From NCBI GenBank assembly GCA_946481495.1, contig CAMLNW010000153.1, positions 1 to 6,679 of the forward strand: DNA of 6,679 nucleotides. Reading direction: 5' to 3'. Made by a program: the position numbers and the translations under genes. Within the stretch, counting starts at the first letter, position 1, and every line of letters begins with the position of its first letter. The stretch comes from an uncultured Actinomycetes bacterium. Lineage in GTDB: Bacteria; Actinomycetota; Thermoleophilia; Solirubrobacterales; Thermoleophilaceae. A model generated the notes under the pieces. The model made no database searches, was not told the DNA's origin, and saw only the letters and a list, made by a program, of their open reading frames with translations. Below are positions 1 through 5,594 of this stretch, one piece after another.

Positions 1-1
1 C

Positions 2-136
2 GGCCCCGCGCTCGGCGAGCACACCCATGAGGTCCTGTCGGCGCTCGGTTACTCCGGCGACGAGATCACTGCGTTGGAGCAGGCGGGCGCCGTAGCCGGT
101 CGCGCCGCCGACGTCACGGGCTCGTTCCTGCCATGA
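2..136 (+). CDS. CaiB/BaiF-type CoA-transferase, C-terminal end only
   Basis: The last 44 codons of a gene that begins before the window. The peptide has GEHTHEVLSALGYSGDEI followed by a short alanine-rich tail. A 'GEHT.EVL..LGYS..EI..L' pattern near the C-terminus is characteristic of family III (CaiB/BaiF, formyl-CoA-transferase-like) CoA-transferases, which move coenzyme A between carboxylic acids and act in the cytoplasm. The catalytic aspartate and CoA-binding region lie outside the window, so activity and substrate cannot be judged. The TGA stop overlaps the ATG of the following MerR gene (ATGA at 133-136), which implies co-transcription and translational coupling. Family assignment is fairly sure; specificity is unknown. 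Confidence 0.82.
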   Translation, partial: GPALGEHTHEVLSALGYSGDEITALEQAGAVAGRAADVTGSFLP

Positions 137-852
137 GCGGCGAGCCGACAGCCAACGGCGCCGAGGGACTGCTCAAGATGAGCGAGCTCGCCGAGGCGAG
201 CGGCGTCAGTGCGGGCACGATCAAGCACTACCTGCGCGAGGGGTTGCTGCCAGACCCGGTCAAGACCTCGCGCAACATGGCCTACTACCCGCCCGCGTTC
301 GTCGACCGCATCAGGCTGATCAAGCAGCTCCAGGAGGAGCGCTTCATGCCGCTGAAGGCGATCGCGCGCGTGCTCGCCGACGACCCCGATCGCGCCCGCG
401 CGCTGGTCGAGGTCGAGGACAAGATCCTCGAGAGCGCCCAGCGGCGCGAGAGCAGCCGCACCTCGCGCGCCGAGGCCGAGCGCCGCTACGGCATTCCGCG
501 CGAGGCGCTCGACCGGCTCGAGGAGATCGGCGTCCTGACCCCGAGCAGTCGCGGCTATGGCGAGCTCGACGCGCGCATGCTCGAGGCGATCAGCCGCTTC
601 CGCGCCGGCGGCTACGACACCGAGATCGGCTTCACCGTCTACGACACCCTGCGCTACAAGAGCGCCCTCGAGAGCCTCGTCAAAGAGGAGGTCGAGGTCG
701 TCCTCGAGCGCCTCGCCGGCGACGTCGAGCCCGACCGCATCGTCGAGCTGCTCGAGGCCGGCTCCGAGCCCCTGCGCGACCTGATCGCCGCCATGCACTC
801 CAAGCTCCTCGTCGAGGAGCTCCGCCGCCACCGCGAGCAGCGCACGAGCTGA
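133..852 (+). CDS. MerR-family transcriptional regulator with a possible second winged-helix domain
   Basis: A 239-aa cytoplasmic DNA-binding protein. Residues 15-81 are a clear MerR N-terminal domain: helix-turn-helix KMSELAEASGVSAGTIKHYL, the usual YLREGLLP turn, then a wing and helix ending in PLKAIARVL. Residues about 111-163 look like a weaker copy of the same fold (AERRYGIPREALDRLEEIGV...GYGELDARML). The rest is helical, acidic and probably serves dimerisation or effector binding. There is no cysteine anywhere, which argues against a metal or thiol sensor of the MerR/SoxR kind. The ATG at 133 is chosen because it overlaps the CoA-transferase stop. An in-frame ATG at 178 starts right at the HTH but would lose the coupling. 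Known MerR proteins act at promoters with long spacers; no such promoter is obvious here. Co-transcription with a CoA-transferase suggests control of acyl-CoA metabolism (inference). Confidence 0.9.
   Translation: MSGEPTANGAEGLLKMSELAEASGVSAGTIKHYLREGLLPDPVKTSRNMAYYPPAFVDRIRLIKQLQEERFMPLKAIARVLADDPDRARALVEVEDKILESAQRRESSRTSRAEAERRYGIPREALDRLEEIGVLTPSSRGYGELDARMLEAISRFRAGGYDTEIGFTVYDTLRYKSALESLVKEEVEVVLERLAGDVEPDRIVELLEAGSEPLRDLIAAMHSKLLVEELRRHREQRTS
803..821. repeat. 19-base palindrome within the 3' end of the MerR gene
   Basis: AGCTCCTCGTCGAGGAGCT is a perfect palindrome around a central T (9-base arms). It lies about 30 bases before the MerR stop, close to the convergent DUF2804 gene. As RNA it could form a stem and influence 3' ends. 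It also encodes KLLVEEL with the usual codons (CTC, CTC, GTC, GAG, GAG, CTC), so chance from codon bias is a serious alternative. Confidence 0.3.
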
Positions 853-855
853 CGC

Positions 856-1722
856 CTACCAGCGGACGTCGTGGGACTCCATGACGCCGAAGCCCTCGGC
901 GAGCTGGAGCCCGTCCGCGAGTTGGCCGCTGAACGTCCCGAACGGCTGGCTGTAGGAGGAGCTCATGATCAGGGCGTTGGTCGAGTGCTCGCGGCGCGAC
1001 CACTCGTCAAAGCGCAGGTCGAGGCGGCCGCCGCCCTGAGCGCCTGAGCCTGGCGCGGACGCGATCTCCGACAGGTCCTTGGCGAACGTGACCGGCGCTA
1101 CGGCATGGATCTCTCCGTCGATCCATAGCGTGCGCTCGCTCGCGAACGGGTCGTCGTGGATGCCGTCGATGAGGTTCCAGCCGACGCGGCGGTCGTCCGC
1201 GGTCGTGCCTACGCCGGCCGACCACTTCCACGCGGTGTGGCGGGGGTGGTAGCCGGCCGAGTCGTCGATGAAGGCGGCGTCGCCGTCGATCGCATGGCGC
1301 TCGCCTTCGATCTCGACGCTCCCGCTCACCGGCACGCACGCCTGCTTGCGCGTCCAGATGTAGGCGCCGCGCTCATTGACGGGCGAGACGATCTCCATGT
1401 CGGGCGACTCCTCGAGCCGGAGCTCGATCCGCACGCCCTTTGCAGCGACGTGCACCGTTGAGCCCTCGATCGCGATGCCGCCCGCGCCGAAGGTCGTCCG
1501 CTCGCGCAGCGCGCCACTCGGCAGCGCGACAGCCCACCAGCGCTGCGGAACCGGCCCGATCTTCGCGTCGCCGACGCACAGCATCAGCTCCGGCGTGTAG
1601 ACGCCGATATAGCGCCAGCGCTTCAACGGGCGACCGCCGCGCCAGGCCGGGAGACGGCCTGGGGGGAGGGGCAGATCGAGCTCTCGGACCTCGGGACCGC
1701 GCAGCGGTAACGGCGATGGCAT
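856..1722 (-). CDS. DUF2804 domain-containing protein
   Basis: A 288-aa protein without signal peptide or membrane segments. It matches what I recall of the DUF2804 family: KRWRYIGVYTPEL near residues 34-46, then SPVNERGAYIWTRKQ (113-127), DGDAAFIDDSAGYHPRHT (146-163) with AWKW just after, a VGWNLIDGIHDDP block, and the C-terminal QPFGTFSGQL and FGVMESHDVRW. The family has no settled biochemical role. The many aromatic, beta-prone segments suggest a barrel-like fold, and a lipocalin-like hydrophobic-ligand or cyclase/hydratase role is speculation. The ATG at 1722 is preceded on its own strand by AGGGTGG (1733-1727), a short-spaced RBS. The overlapping TAGGGT (1734-1729) could instead be a -10 element for a leaderless message. 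The gene diverges from the P450, and its stop is 3 bases from the MerR stop. Confidence 0.85.
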   Translation of the reverse strand: MPSPLPLRGPEVRELDLPLPPGRLPAWRGGRPLKRWRYIGVYTPELMLCVGDAKIGPVPQRWWAVALPSGALRERTTFGAGGIAIEGSTVHVAAKGVRIELRLEESPDMEIVSPVNERGAYIWTRKQACVPVSGSVEIEGERHAIDGDAAFIDDSAGYHPRHTAWKWSAGVGTTADDRRVGWNLIDGIHDDPFASERTLWIDGEIHAVAPVTFAKDLSEIASAPGSGAQGGGRLDLRFDEWSRREHSTNALIMSSSYSQPFGTFSGQLADGLQLAEGFGVMESHDVRW

Positions 1723-1747
1723 CGGACCACCCTAATCGCTGTTGGCT

Positions 1748-1759
1748 GGCTGGCCAGCC
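1748..1759. promoter_or_regulatory. 12-base palindrome between DUF2804 and P450 genes
   Basis: GGCTGGCCAGCC is perfectly self-complementary and sits in the 67-base divergent region between the DUF2804 start (1722) and the preferred P450 start (1790). It lies upstream of both genes and could be an operator for shared control. It is GC-only apart from one T and one A, so chance is plausible in this base composition. Confidence 0.3.
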
Positions 1760-1776
1760 TGGGGCTCGCTCCGAGC

Positions 1777-1782
1777 TATGCT
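1777..1782 (+). promoter_or_regulatory. -10-like hexamer TATGCT of the P450 gene
   Basis: TATGCT fits the actinobacterial TANNNT -10 pattern. Exactly seven bases separate it from the ATG at 1790, so transcription would be expected to begin at or next to that A. This is the usual geometry of leaderless mRNAs. No convincing -35 box is found 16-18 bases upstream. Confidence 0.4.
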
Positions 1783-1789
1783 GCGGTCG

Positions 1790-3271
1790 ATGGAGGCTGC
1801 GACCGCCCCGCAGAAGGACAGGCCCGTCTCGCAGCCGGTCGAGCGGCCGGCGCCGGTCGGTAGGAGCGGGCTGCTGAAGATGGTGCGTGACGGGCGCGAC
1901 GAGTTGCGCGCGGACGGTCCATTTCCGCCGGGGCCGTCGAACTTCGACGTGCGCCGGACGATGCAGATGGTGCGCGATCCGTTGCCGATCCTGCTCGACT
2001 GCTACGAGCGTCACGGGCCGGTGTTCTCGACGCGGATCCTGCACAGCCGCCAGCTCTGGGCGCTGGGGCCGGAGGCCAACCACCAGATGCTGGTCTCCGA
2101 CGCGCGCAACTTTCTCTGGCGCGAGGGCGGTTTCGGCGACCTGATCCCGTTGCTCGGCGACGGCCTGCTGACGATCGACGGCGGCTACCACCGCCGCGCG
2201 CGGCGGATCATGCTGCCCGCCTTCCATCGCGAGCGGATCGCGGCGAGCGCCGCGACGATGGTTGCCGAGACCGAGGCGGCGCTTGCCGGCTGGCAGCCGG
2301 GCGACGTCGTCGACGTCTACCACTGGGCGCGCAATCTGGCGATGCGGATCGCGATGCGGGCGCTGCTCGGTCTCGACCCCGACGACGGCGACACCGGGGC
2401 GCGCGCGGCGATCGAGTTCGAGCGCGCGCTGTCCTTCTTCGGTACTGACTTCGCGCTGCGAGTGCTGCGCGGACCGGGCTCGCCGTGGGCCCGGATGATG
2501 ACCGCCCGCGCGGAGCTCGACCGCATCGTCTACGCCGAGATCCGGCGCCGGCGGGCGGCGGCCGCCGACAGCGATGGCGGCGACATCCTCGGCATGTTGC
2601 TCGCGGCGACCGACGAGAACGGCTCCAAGCTGTCCGACCGCGAGGTCCGCGACCAGGCGATCACGCTGCTGTTCGCCGGCCACGACACCACCACCTCGAC
2701 CGTCTCGTTCCTGCTCTACGAGCTCGCGCGCAACCCGCATGAGCTAGCGGCGCTCTACGCCGAGCAGGACGAGCTCCTACCGGGTGGAGTGCCGCCCGAG
2801 CTCGAGCAGCTCGCCGGCGGCCTGCCGCGGCTCGAGATGGCGCTCGACGAGACGCTGCGGCTCTACCCGCCCGCCTGGATCGGCCCGCGCCGCTCGGTCG
2901 AATCGTGCGAGATCGCCGGCGTCCACGTACCGGCGAACTCATACGTCAACTACTGCTCGTGGGCGAGTCATCGGCTGCCGGAGGTCTTTCCCGATCCCGA
3001 GGCGTTCGTCTCCGAGCGCTTCACGCCAGAGCGCAAGGCGGCGCTGCCGAAGGGCGCCTACGTCCCGTTCGGCGGCGGCTCGCGCACCTGCATCGGCATG
3101 CGCTTCGGGCAGATGGAGATCCGCGCGATCGCGACGTTGCTGCTGCAGCGCGTGCGGTTGGAGCTGCAACCGGGCCGCACGATGACCGTCCGCCAGATGC
3201 CGACCCTGAGCCCGCGCGGCGGTCTCGAGCTGGTCGTTCGCGAGCGCGGACTCTCTAGTCCGCTGGCGTGA
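1790..3271 (+). CDS. Cytochrome P450
   Basis: A 493-aa soluble haem monooxygenase with no membrane anchor. Numbering from the ATG at 1790, it has a PPGP proline motif near the N-terminus, the I-helix AGHDTT (296-301; the acid/Thr pair that handles oxygen and protons), the ExxR motif ETLR (E354, R357) followed by LYPPAW, a PERF-like SERF, and the haem-binding FGGGSRTCIG with Cys434 as thiolate ligand. All core residues are present, so it should be active. Start choice: ATG 1790 fits a leaderless transcript; ATG 1778 is in frame but lies inside the -10-like hexamer; the TTG at 1742 would add 16 residues read from the regulatory palindrome. No ferredoxin or reductase gene is adjacent, so electrons must come from partners encoded elsewhere. 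Substrate is unknown. The divergent DUF2804 gene is the only hint of a partner. Confidence 0.95.
   Translation: MEAATAPQKDRPVSQPVERPAPVGRSGLLKMVRDGRDELRADGPFPPGPSNFDVRRTMQMVRDPLPILLDCYERHGPVFSTRILHSRQLWALGPEANHQMLVSDARNFLWREGGFGDLIPLLGDGLLTIDGGYHRRARRIMLPAFHRERIAASAATMVAETEAALAGWQPGDVVDVYHWARNLAMRIAMRALLGLDPDDGDTGARAAIEFERALSFFGTDFALRVLRGPGSPWARMMTARAELDRIVYAEIRRRRAAAADSDGGDILGMLLAATDENGSKLSDREVRDQAITLLFAGHDTTTSTVSFLLYELARNPHELAALYAEQDELLPGGVPPELEQLAGGLPRLEMALDETLRLYPPAWIGPRRSVESCEIAGVHVPANSYVNYCSWASHRLPEVFPDPEAFVSERFTPERKAALPKGAYVPFGGGSRTCIGMRFGQMEIRAIATLLLQRVRLELQPGRTMTVRQMPTLSPRGGLELVVRERGLSSPLA
3246..3263 (+). terminator. Hairpin at the P450 3' end, candidate terminator
   Basis: GCGGACT-CTCT-AGTCCGC forms a perfect 7-bp stem with a 4-base loop, ending six bases before the P450 stop codon's last base is reached at 3271. 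A second, smaller stem (GCCGC-TT-GCGGC, 3274-3285) follows. No U-run follows either, as is common for GC-rich actinobacterial stems, so intrinsic termination is not assured. Its place just before a new promoter suggests it separates the P450 from the hydrolase operon. Confidence 0.45.
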
Positions 3272-3287
3272 GTGCCGCTTGCGGCGT

Positions 3288-3293
3288 TATGCT
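3288..3293 (+). promoter_or_regulatory. -10-like hexamer TATGCT of the hydrolase-TetR operon
   Basis: TATGCT is the same hexamer seen before the P450 gene. Transcription would start near 3300, inside the inverted repeat at 3296-3311, leaving a leader of about 30 bases that contains the RBS. The region 16-18 bases upstream (TGGCGTG) is a poor -35. Confidence 0.4.
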
Positions 3294-3295
3294 CG

Positions 3296-3311
3296 TTGAC
3301 TGACGAGTCAA
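3296..3311. promoter_or_regulatory. Inverted repeat TTGACT-N4-AGTCAA, candidate TetR operator
   Basis: TTGACTGACGAGTCAA has perfect 6-base arms around GACG. It stands out as AT-richer than its surroundings and lies in the only untranslated leader of the operon. Size and symmetry are typical of TetR-family operators, and the second gene of this operon is a TetR protein. Its position just after the -10-like hexamer, over the predicted transcription start, would block initiation. The left arm also resembles a -35 box (TTGACT), but no -10 lies at the right distance downstream. Confidence 0.55.
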
Positions 3312-3319
3312 TCTGGCTC

Positions 3320-3325
3320 AGGGAG
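3320..3325 (+). promoter_or_regulatory. Ribosome binding site AGGGAG deciding the hydrolase start
   Basis: AGGGAG lies five bases before the GTG at 3331. It overlaps the first base of the alternative GTG at 3325, so it could not serve that start. This favours 3331. Confidence 0.5.
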
Positions 3326-3330
3326 TGTCG

Positions 3331-4161
3331 GTGCGAGCCGCGGCCATTCAGATGAACTCCACTGCGGACAAGCAGCGCAACCTGGCGACCGCCGAGCGGC
3401 TGGTGCGCGCCGCCGCGGCCGACGGCTCGACGCTCGTCGTGCTGCCGGAGAAGTTCAACGTCATCGGTACCCACGAGGACCTCGTCTCCGGCTCCGAGCC
3501 GCTCGACGGTCCGACGCTCGCCTGGGCGCGCGCGCTCGCGCATGAGCTGGAGATCGACCTCGTCGCCGGCTCGATCGCCGAGCGCCGCGAAGGTCACGAC
3601 AAGCTCTCCAACACGTCGGTCCACATCGGTCCCGACGGCCGCGATCGCGCGCTCTACCGCAAGATCCACATGTTCGACGTCACCGTCGGTGGGCGCGAGT
3701 ATCGCGAGTCGGAGTCCGAGCAGGCCGGCGACGAGATCGTCGTCAGCGAGGCCGCCGACGGCGTCAGCCTCGGCCTGACCGTCTGTTACGACCTGCGCTT
3801 CCCGGAGCTGTTCCGCATCCTTGCCGTGCGCGGGGCGCGCGTGCTCAGCGTGCCGTCCGCGTTCACAGCCGTCACCGGCGCTGCGCACTGGGACACGCTG
3901 GTGCGGGCGCGGGCGATCGAGAACCAGGCGTTCGTGGTCGCCGCCGACCAGATCGGCGTTCACCCCGGCGGCATGGAGAGCTACGGCGGCTCGCAGATCG
4001 TCGACCCGTGGGGCGACGTGCTCGCGCGCGCCGACGACGCGGAGTGCTTCGTCGCGGCCGACATCGACCTTGTGCGCCAGGACGAGGTCCGCGCGACGCT
4101 GCCGAGCCTCGCCAACCGCGTCCCGGCGGCCTACCGCTGGCCGGGGGAGGGCAACGCCTAA
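3331..4161 (+). CDS. Carbon-nitrogen hydrolase (nitrilase superfamily), Nit1/deaminated-glutathione-amidase-like
   Basis: A 276-aa cytoplasmic amidase of normal length for the family. The Glu-Lys-Cys triad is intact (numbering from GTG 3331): Glu40 in LPEKF, Lys111 in YRKIHMFD, and Cys152 in TVCYDLRFPELFR. Other Nit-branch signatures follow: PSAFTAVTGAAHWDTLVRAR, AIENQAFVVAADQ, and SYGGSQIVDPWG. The KIHMFD and HWDTLVRARAIENQ blocks resemble Nit1-type enzymes, which hydrolyse the amide of deaminated glutathione as metabolite repair. Other omega-amidase or amidohydrolase substrates remain possible. GTG 3331 is chosen for its RBS; GTG 3325 would add two residues. Its TAA overlaps the TetR ATG by one base, so the two are coupled. 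An inverted repeat just upstream suggests control by that TetR. Confidence 0.92.
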   Translation: MRAAAIQMNSTADKQRNLATAERLVRAAAADGSTLVVLPEKFNVIGTHEDLVSGSEPLDGPTLAWARALAHELEIDLVAGSIAERREGHDKLSNTSVHIGPDGRDRALYRKIHMFDVTVGGREYRESESEQAGDEIVVSEAADGVSLGLTVCYDLRFPELFRILAVRGARVLSVPSAFTAVTGAAHWDTLVRARAIENQAFVVAADQIGVHPGGMESYGGSQIVDPWGDVLARADDAECFVAADIDLVRQDEVRATLPSLANRVPAAYRWPGEGNA

Positions 4162-4802
4162 TGGCTGCTACCTCACGTTCCGGCGCCGTCGACAAGCGCC
4201 GCCTGATCCTCGACGCGGCGATCACCGTCTTCGCCCAGCAGGGCTTCCACCACTGCCGCGTCTCCGACGTCGCCGACGAGGCAGGCGTCGCCTACGGCCT
4301 GGTCTACCACTACTTCGACTCGAAGGAGGAGATGCTCAACGAGCTCTTCCTCGAGCGCTGGCAGATCATGCTCGACGCGATCGGCGAGATCGACGGCCGC
4401 GACGAGCTGGCGCCGCGCGAGAAGCTGCACCAGGTGGCCGGGTTCATCATCGACTCCTACCGCCACGAGCCCGACCTGATGAAGGTGATCATCGTCGAGG
4501 TGACGCGCGCCGCAAACTCGTTCGGCCGGCTGCACCTCGAGAAGATCCGCGAGGCCTATGCGAAGATCGCCCAGATCGTCGAGTCGGCCCGCCAGGACGG
4601 GACCTTCAAGCAGGACATCTCGGCCCAGTTCGCAGCGATGTGCTTCTACGGCGCGATCGAGCAGCTGCTCTCGGGCTGGATCTTCGACCTGCTGCCGCAG
4701 ACCGAGGAGGAGTTCGAGCGCGCCAAGACGCTCGTCGTCGAGGCGATCTGCGGCGGACTCGAGGTCTCGCCGTCGCCGAGTACGCCCGCGGTATCTGGTT
4801 GA
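4161..4802 (+). CDS. TetR/AcrR-family transcriptional regulator, FadR (YsiA)-like
   Basis: A 213-aa repressor-type protein. The N-terminal TetR domain is plain: KRRLILDAAITVFAQQGFHH (12-31), the helix-turn-helix VSDVADEAGVAYGLVYHYF (34-52), then SKEEML. The C-terminal two thirds are helical and ligand-binding in this family. Its wording (YHYFDSKEEMLNELFLERWQ, and ELAPREKLHQVAGFI later) recalls Bacillus FadR/YsiA-type regulators, which respond to long-chain acyl-CoA; this is resemblance only. The ATG at 4161 overlaps the hydrolase TAA and is preceded by a strong purine run, GGGGGAGGG (4143-4151). A reading frame open further upstream is just hydrolase sequence in another frame. The gene lies second in an operon whose leader carries a perfect inverted repeat, so autoregulation is likely (inference). 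Confidence 0.92.
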   Translation: MAATSRSGAVDKRRLILDAAITVFAQQGFHHCRVSDVADEAGVAYGLVYHYFDSKEEMLNELFLERWQIMLDAIGEIDGRDELAPREKLHQVAGFIIDSYRHEPDLMKVIIVEVTRAANSFGRLHLEKIREAYAKIAQIVESARQDGTFKQDISAQFAAMCFYGAIEQLLSGWIFDLLPQTEEEFERAKTLVVEAICGGLEVSPSPSTPAVSG

Positions 4803-4813
4803 ATCGCCAGACG

Positions 4814-4951
4814 ATGCAGAACGAACTCGTCAAGCGGCTGATGTGGAGCGGAGTGCTCGCCGGCGTCAGCGCGCTGTCAACGATCGTCGCCCACCGAATC
4901 GCCGCACTCATCTGGGTGCGCGTCTTCGACGAGGATCCGCCGGACGCCTGA
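4814..4951 (+). CDS. Small membrane peptide, DUF4235-like
   Basis: A 45-aa peptide with one hydrophobic segment (about residues 9-34, WSGVLAGVSALSTIVAHRIA and onward), a basic start (ELVKRL) and an acidic end, FDEDPPDA. The layout of a glycine/alanine membrane segment, then IW.RVF and an acid-PP tail resembles the short actinobacterial DUF4235 proteins, though this one is shorter than those I know. It begins 11 bases after the TetR stop. Its TGA overlaps the next gene's ATG (TGATG), which supports it as real. The RBS is weak, so it probably relies on coupling. An in-frame TTG at 4799 would lengthen it by five residues and overlap the TetR stop. Function unknown. Confidence 0.6.
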   Translation: MQNELVKRLMWSGVLAGVSALSTIVAHRIAALIWVRVFDEDPPDA

Positions 4952-5148
4952 TGGAGTCCTCCGCTCAGGGAACCGGCGCCCCGGGGACCACCCAGGAGAT
5001 GCCCCCTGTTGGAGCGGGCCCGTCACCCGCGCAGGCGCAAGTCGCGGACGACAAGGACGCCTTCGCCACCCGGCCCGAGCTGTTCGTCGGTGCGGCGTTC
5101 GCCGGCGGGCTCGTGCTTGCACAGCTGCTCAAGCGGGTAGGCCGCTGA
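4951..5148 (+). CDS. Small C-terminally anchored membrane protein
   Basis: A 65-aa protein in two parts: a disordered, Gly/Pro/Gln/Ala-rich first 35 residues, then RPELFVGAAFAGGLVLAQLL (41-60) and a basic KRVGR tail. That is one membrane helix near the C-terminus with positive residues after it, leaving the N-terminal part probably in the cytoplasm. The Pro-Glu entry and Gly-Gly pair in the helix recall the C-terminal anchors of ElaB/YqjD (DUF883) and DUF3618 proteins. I cannot name a family. Its start overlaps the stop of the 45-aa gene, and the Holin-X gene follows two bases after its TGA, so it is part of a tight operon. No strong RBS is visible. Confidence 0.65.
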   Translation: MESSAQGTGAPGTTQEMPPVGAGPSPAQAQVADDKDAFATRPELFVGAAFAGGLVLAQLLKRVGR

Positions 5149-5150
5149 GC

Positions 5151-5594
5151 ATGCCCAGCCCCAACGGAACCGACAAGAGCCTCGGCGACATCGTCTCGGA
5201 GGTCTCCGAGAAGGGGTCGCTGCTGGTCCGTGAGGAGATCGAGCTCGCCAAGGCAGAGATCGTCTCGAAGGCCAAGACGATGGGCCGTGGCGCCGGGATC
5301 GGCGTCGCCGCCGGCATCTTCCTGGTCTTCGCGCTGGTGATGTTCCTCCAGACGCTCGCCTGGTTCCTGGTCGACGCCTTCGACCTCGACATCTGGGCCG
5401 GCTTCGGCATCGTCACGCTGATCCTCGTGATCTTCGGGATCGTCGCCGGGCTGCTCGCCGCGAAGTGGCTCAAGGCCGGCCCGCCGACGCCCGACATGGC
5501 GATCGAGCAGGCGAAGATCACGCGCGAGACGCTGGAGGCCCACACCCCGCAGGAGATAGAGGCCAAGACCGCACAGGAGACCCCCAAGCCATGA
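5151..5594 (+). CDS. Phage holin family protein (actinobacterial Holin-X, PF07332 type)
   Basis: A 147-aa inner-membrane protein. Residues 10-43 form an amphipathic helix carrying the family's LLVREEIELAKAEI stretch. Two membrane helices follow (about 48-72 and 81-104), joined by a short acidic loop, and then a charged cytoplasmic tail to residue 147. This matches the Phage_holin_3_6 family, which includes E. coli YqjE. Despite the name, these chromosomal proteins are not shown to be lysis proteins, and no endolysin or other phage gene is near. The ATG at 5151 comes two bases after the previous stop, and the end overlaps the DUF3618 start by ATGA. Probable role: an envelope protein working with its tail-anchored neighbours (inference). 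Confidence 0.88.
   Translation: MPSPNGTDKSLGDIVSEVSEKGSLLVREEIELAKAEIVSKAKTMGRGAGIGVAAGIFLVFALVMFLQTLAWFLVDAFDLDIWAGFGIVTLILVIFGIVAGLLAAKWLKAGPPTPDMAIEQAKITRETLEAHTPQEIEAKTAQETPKP

Noticed and set aside
1742..1789. TTG start at 1742 for the P450, adding 16 residues
   Set aside because: The stretch holds the palindrome and the -10-like hexamer, has no RBS, and encodes nothing typical of P450 N-termini.
1373..2740. A 455-codon minus-strand open frame across the DUF2804 start and the P450
   Set aside because: It is a non-coding shadow typical of GC-rich DNA: Arg/Ala/Pro-rich, no recognisable domain, and it overlaps two convincingly identified genes. The long minus-strand frames at 49-831 and 3058-3963 are rejected for the same reason.
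3296..3301. TTGACT as a -35 promoter box
   Set aside because: At 16-18 bases downstream there is only GC-rich sequence around CAGGGA and no -10-like hexamer before the start codon; the perfect second arm favours an operator.
3821..4813. The long frame upstream of the 45-aa gene as one large protein
   Set aside because: Before 4814 it only reads the hydrolase and TetR genes in a wrong frame and is Arg/Ala-rich without domains; only the last 45 codons lie outside other genes.
5151..5594. Prophage remnant suggested by a 'holin' gene
   Set aside because: The protein is of the chromosomal Holin-X/YqjE type, and no endolysin, integrase, structural gene or attachment site is in the window.
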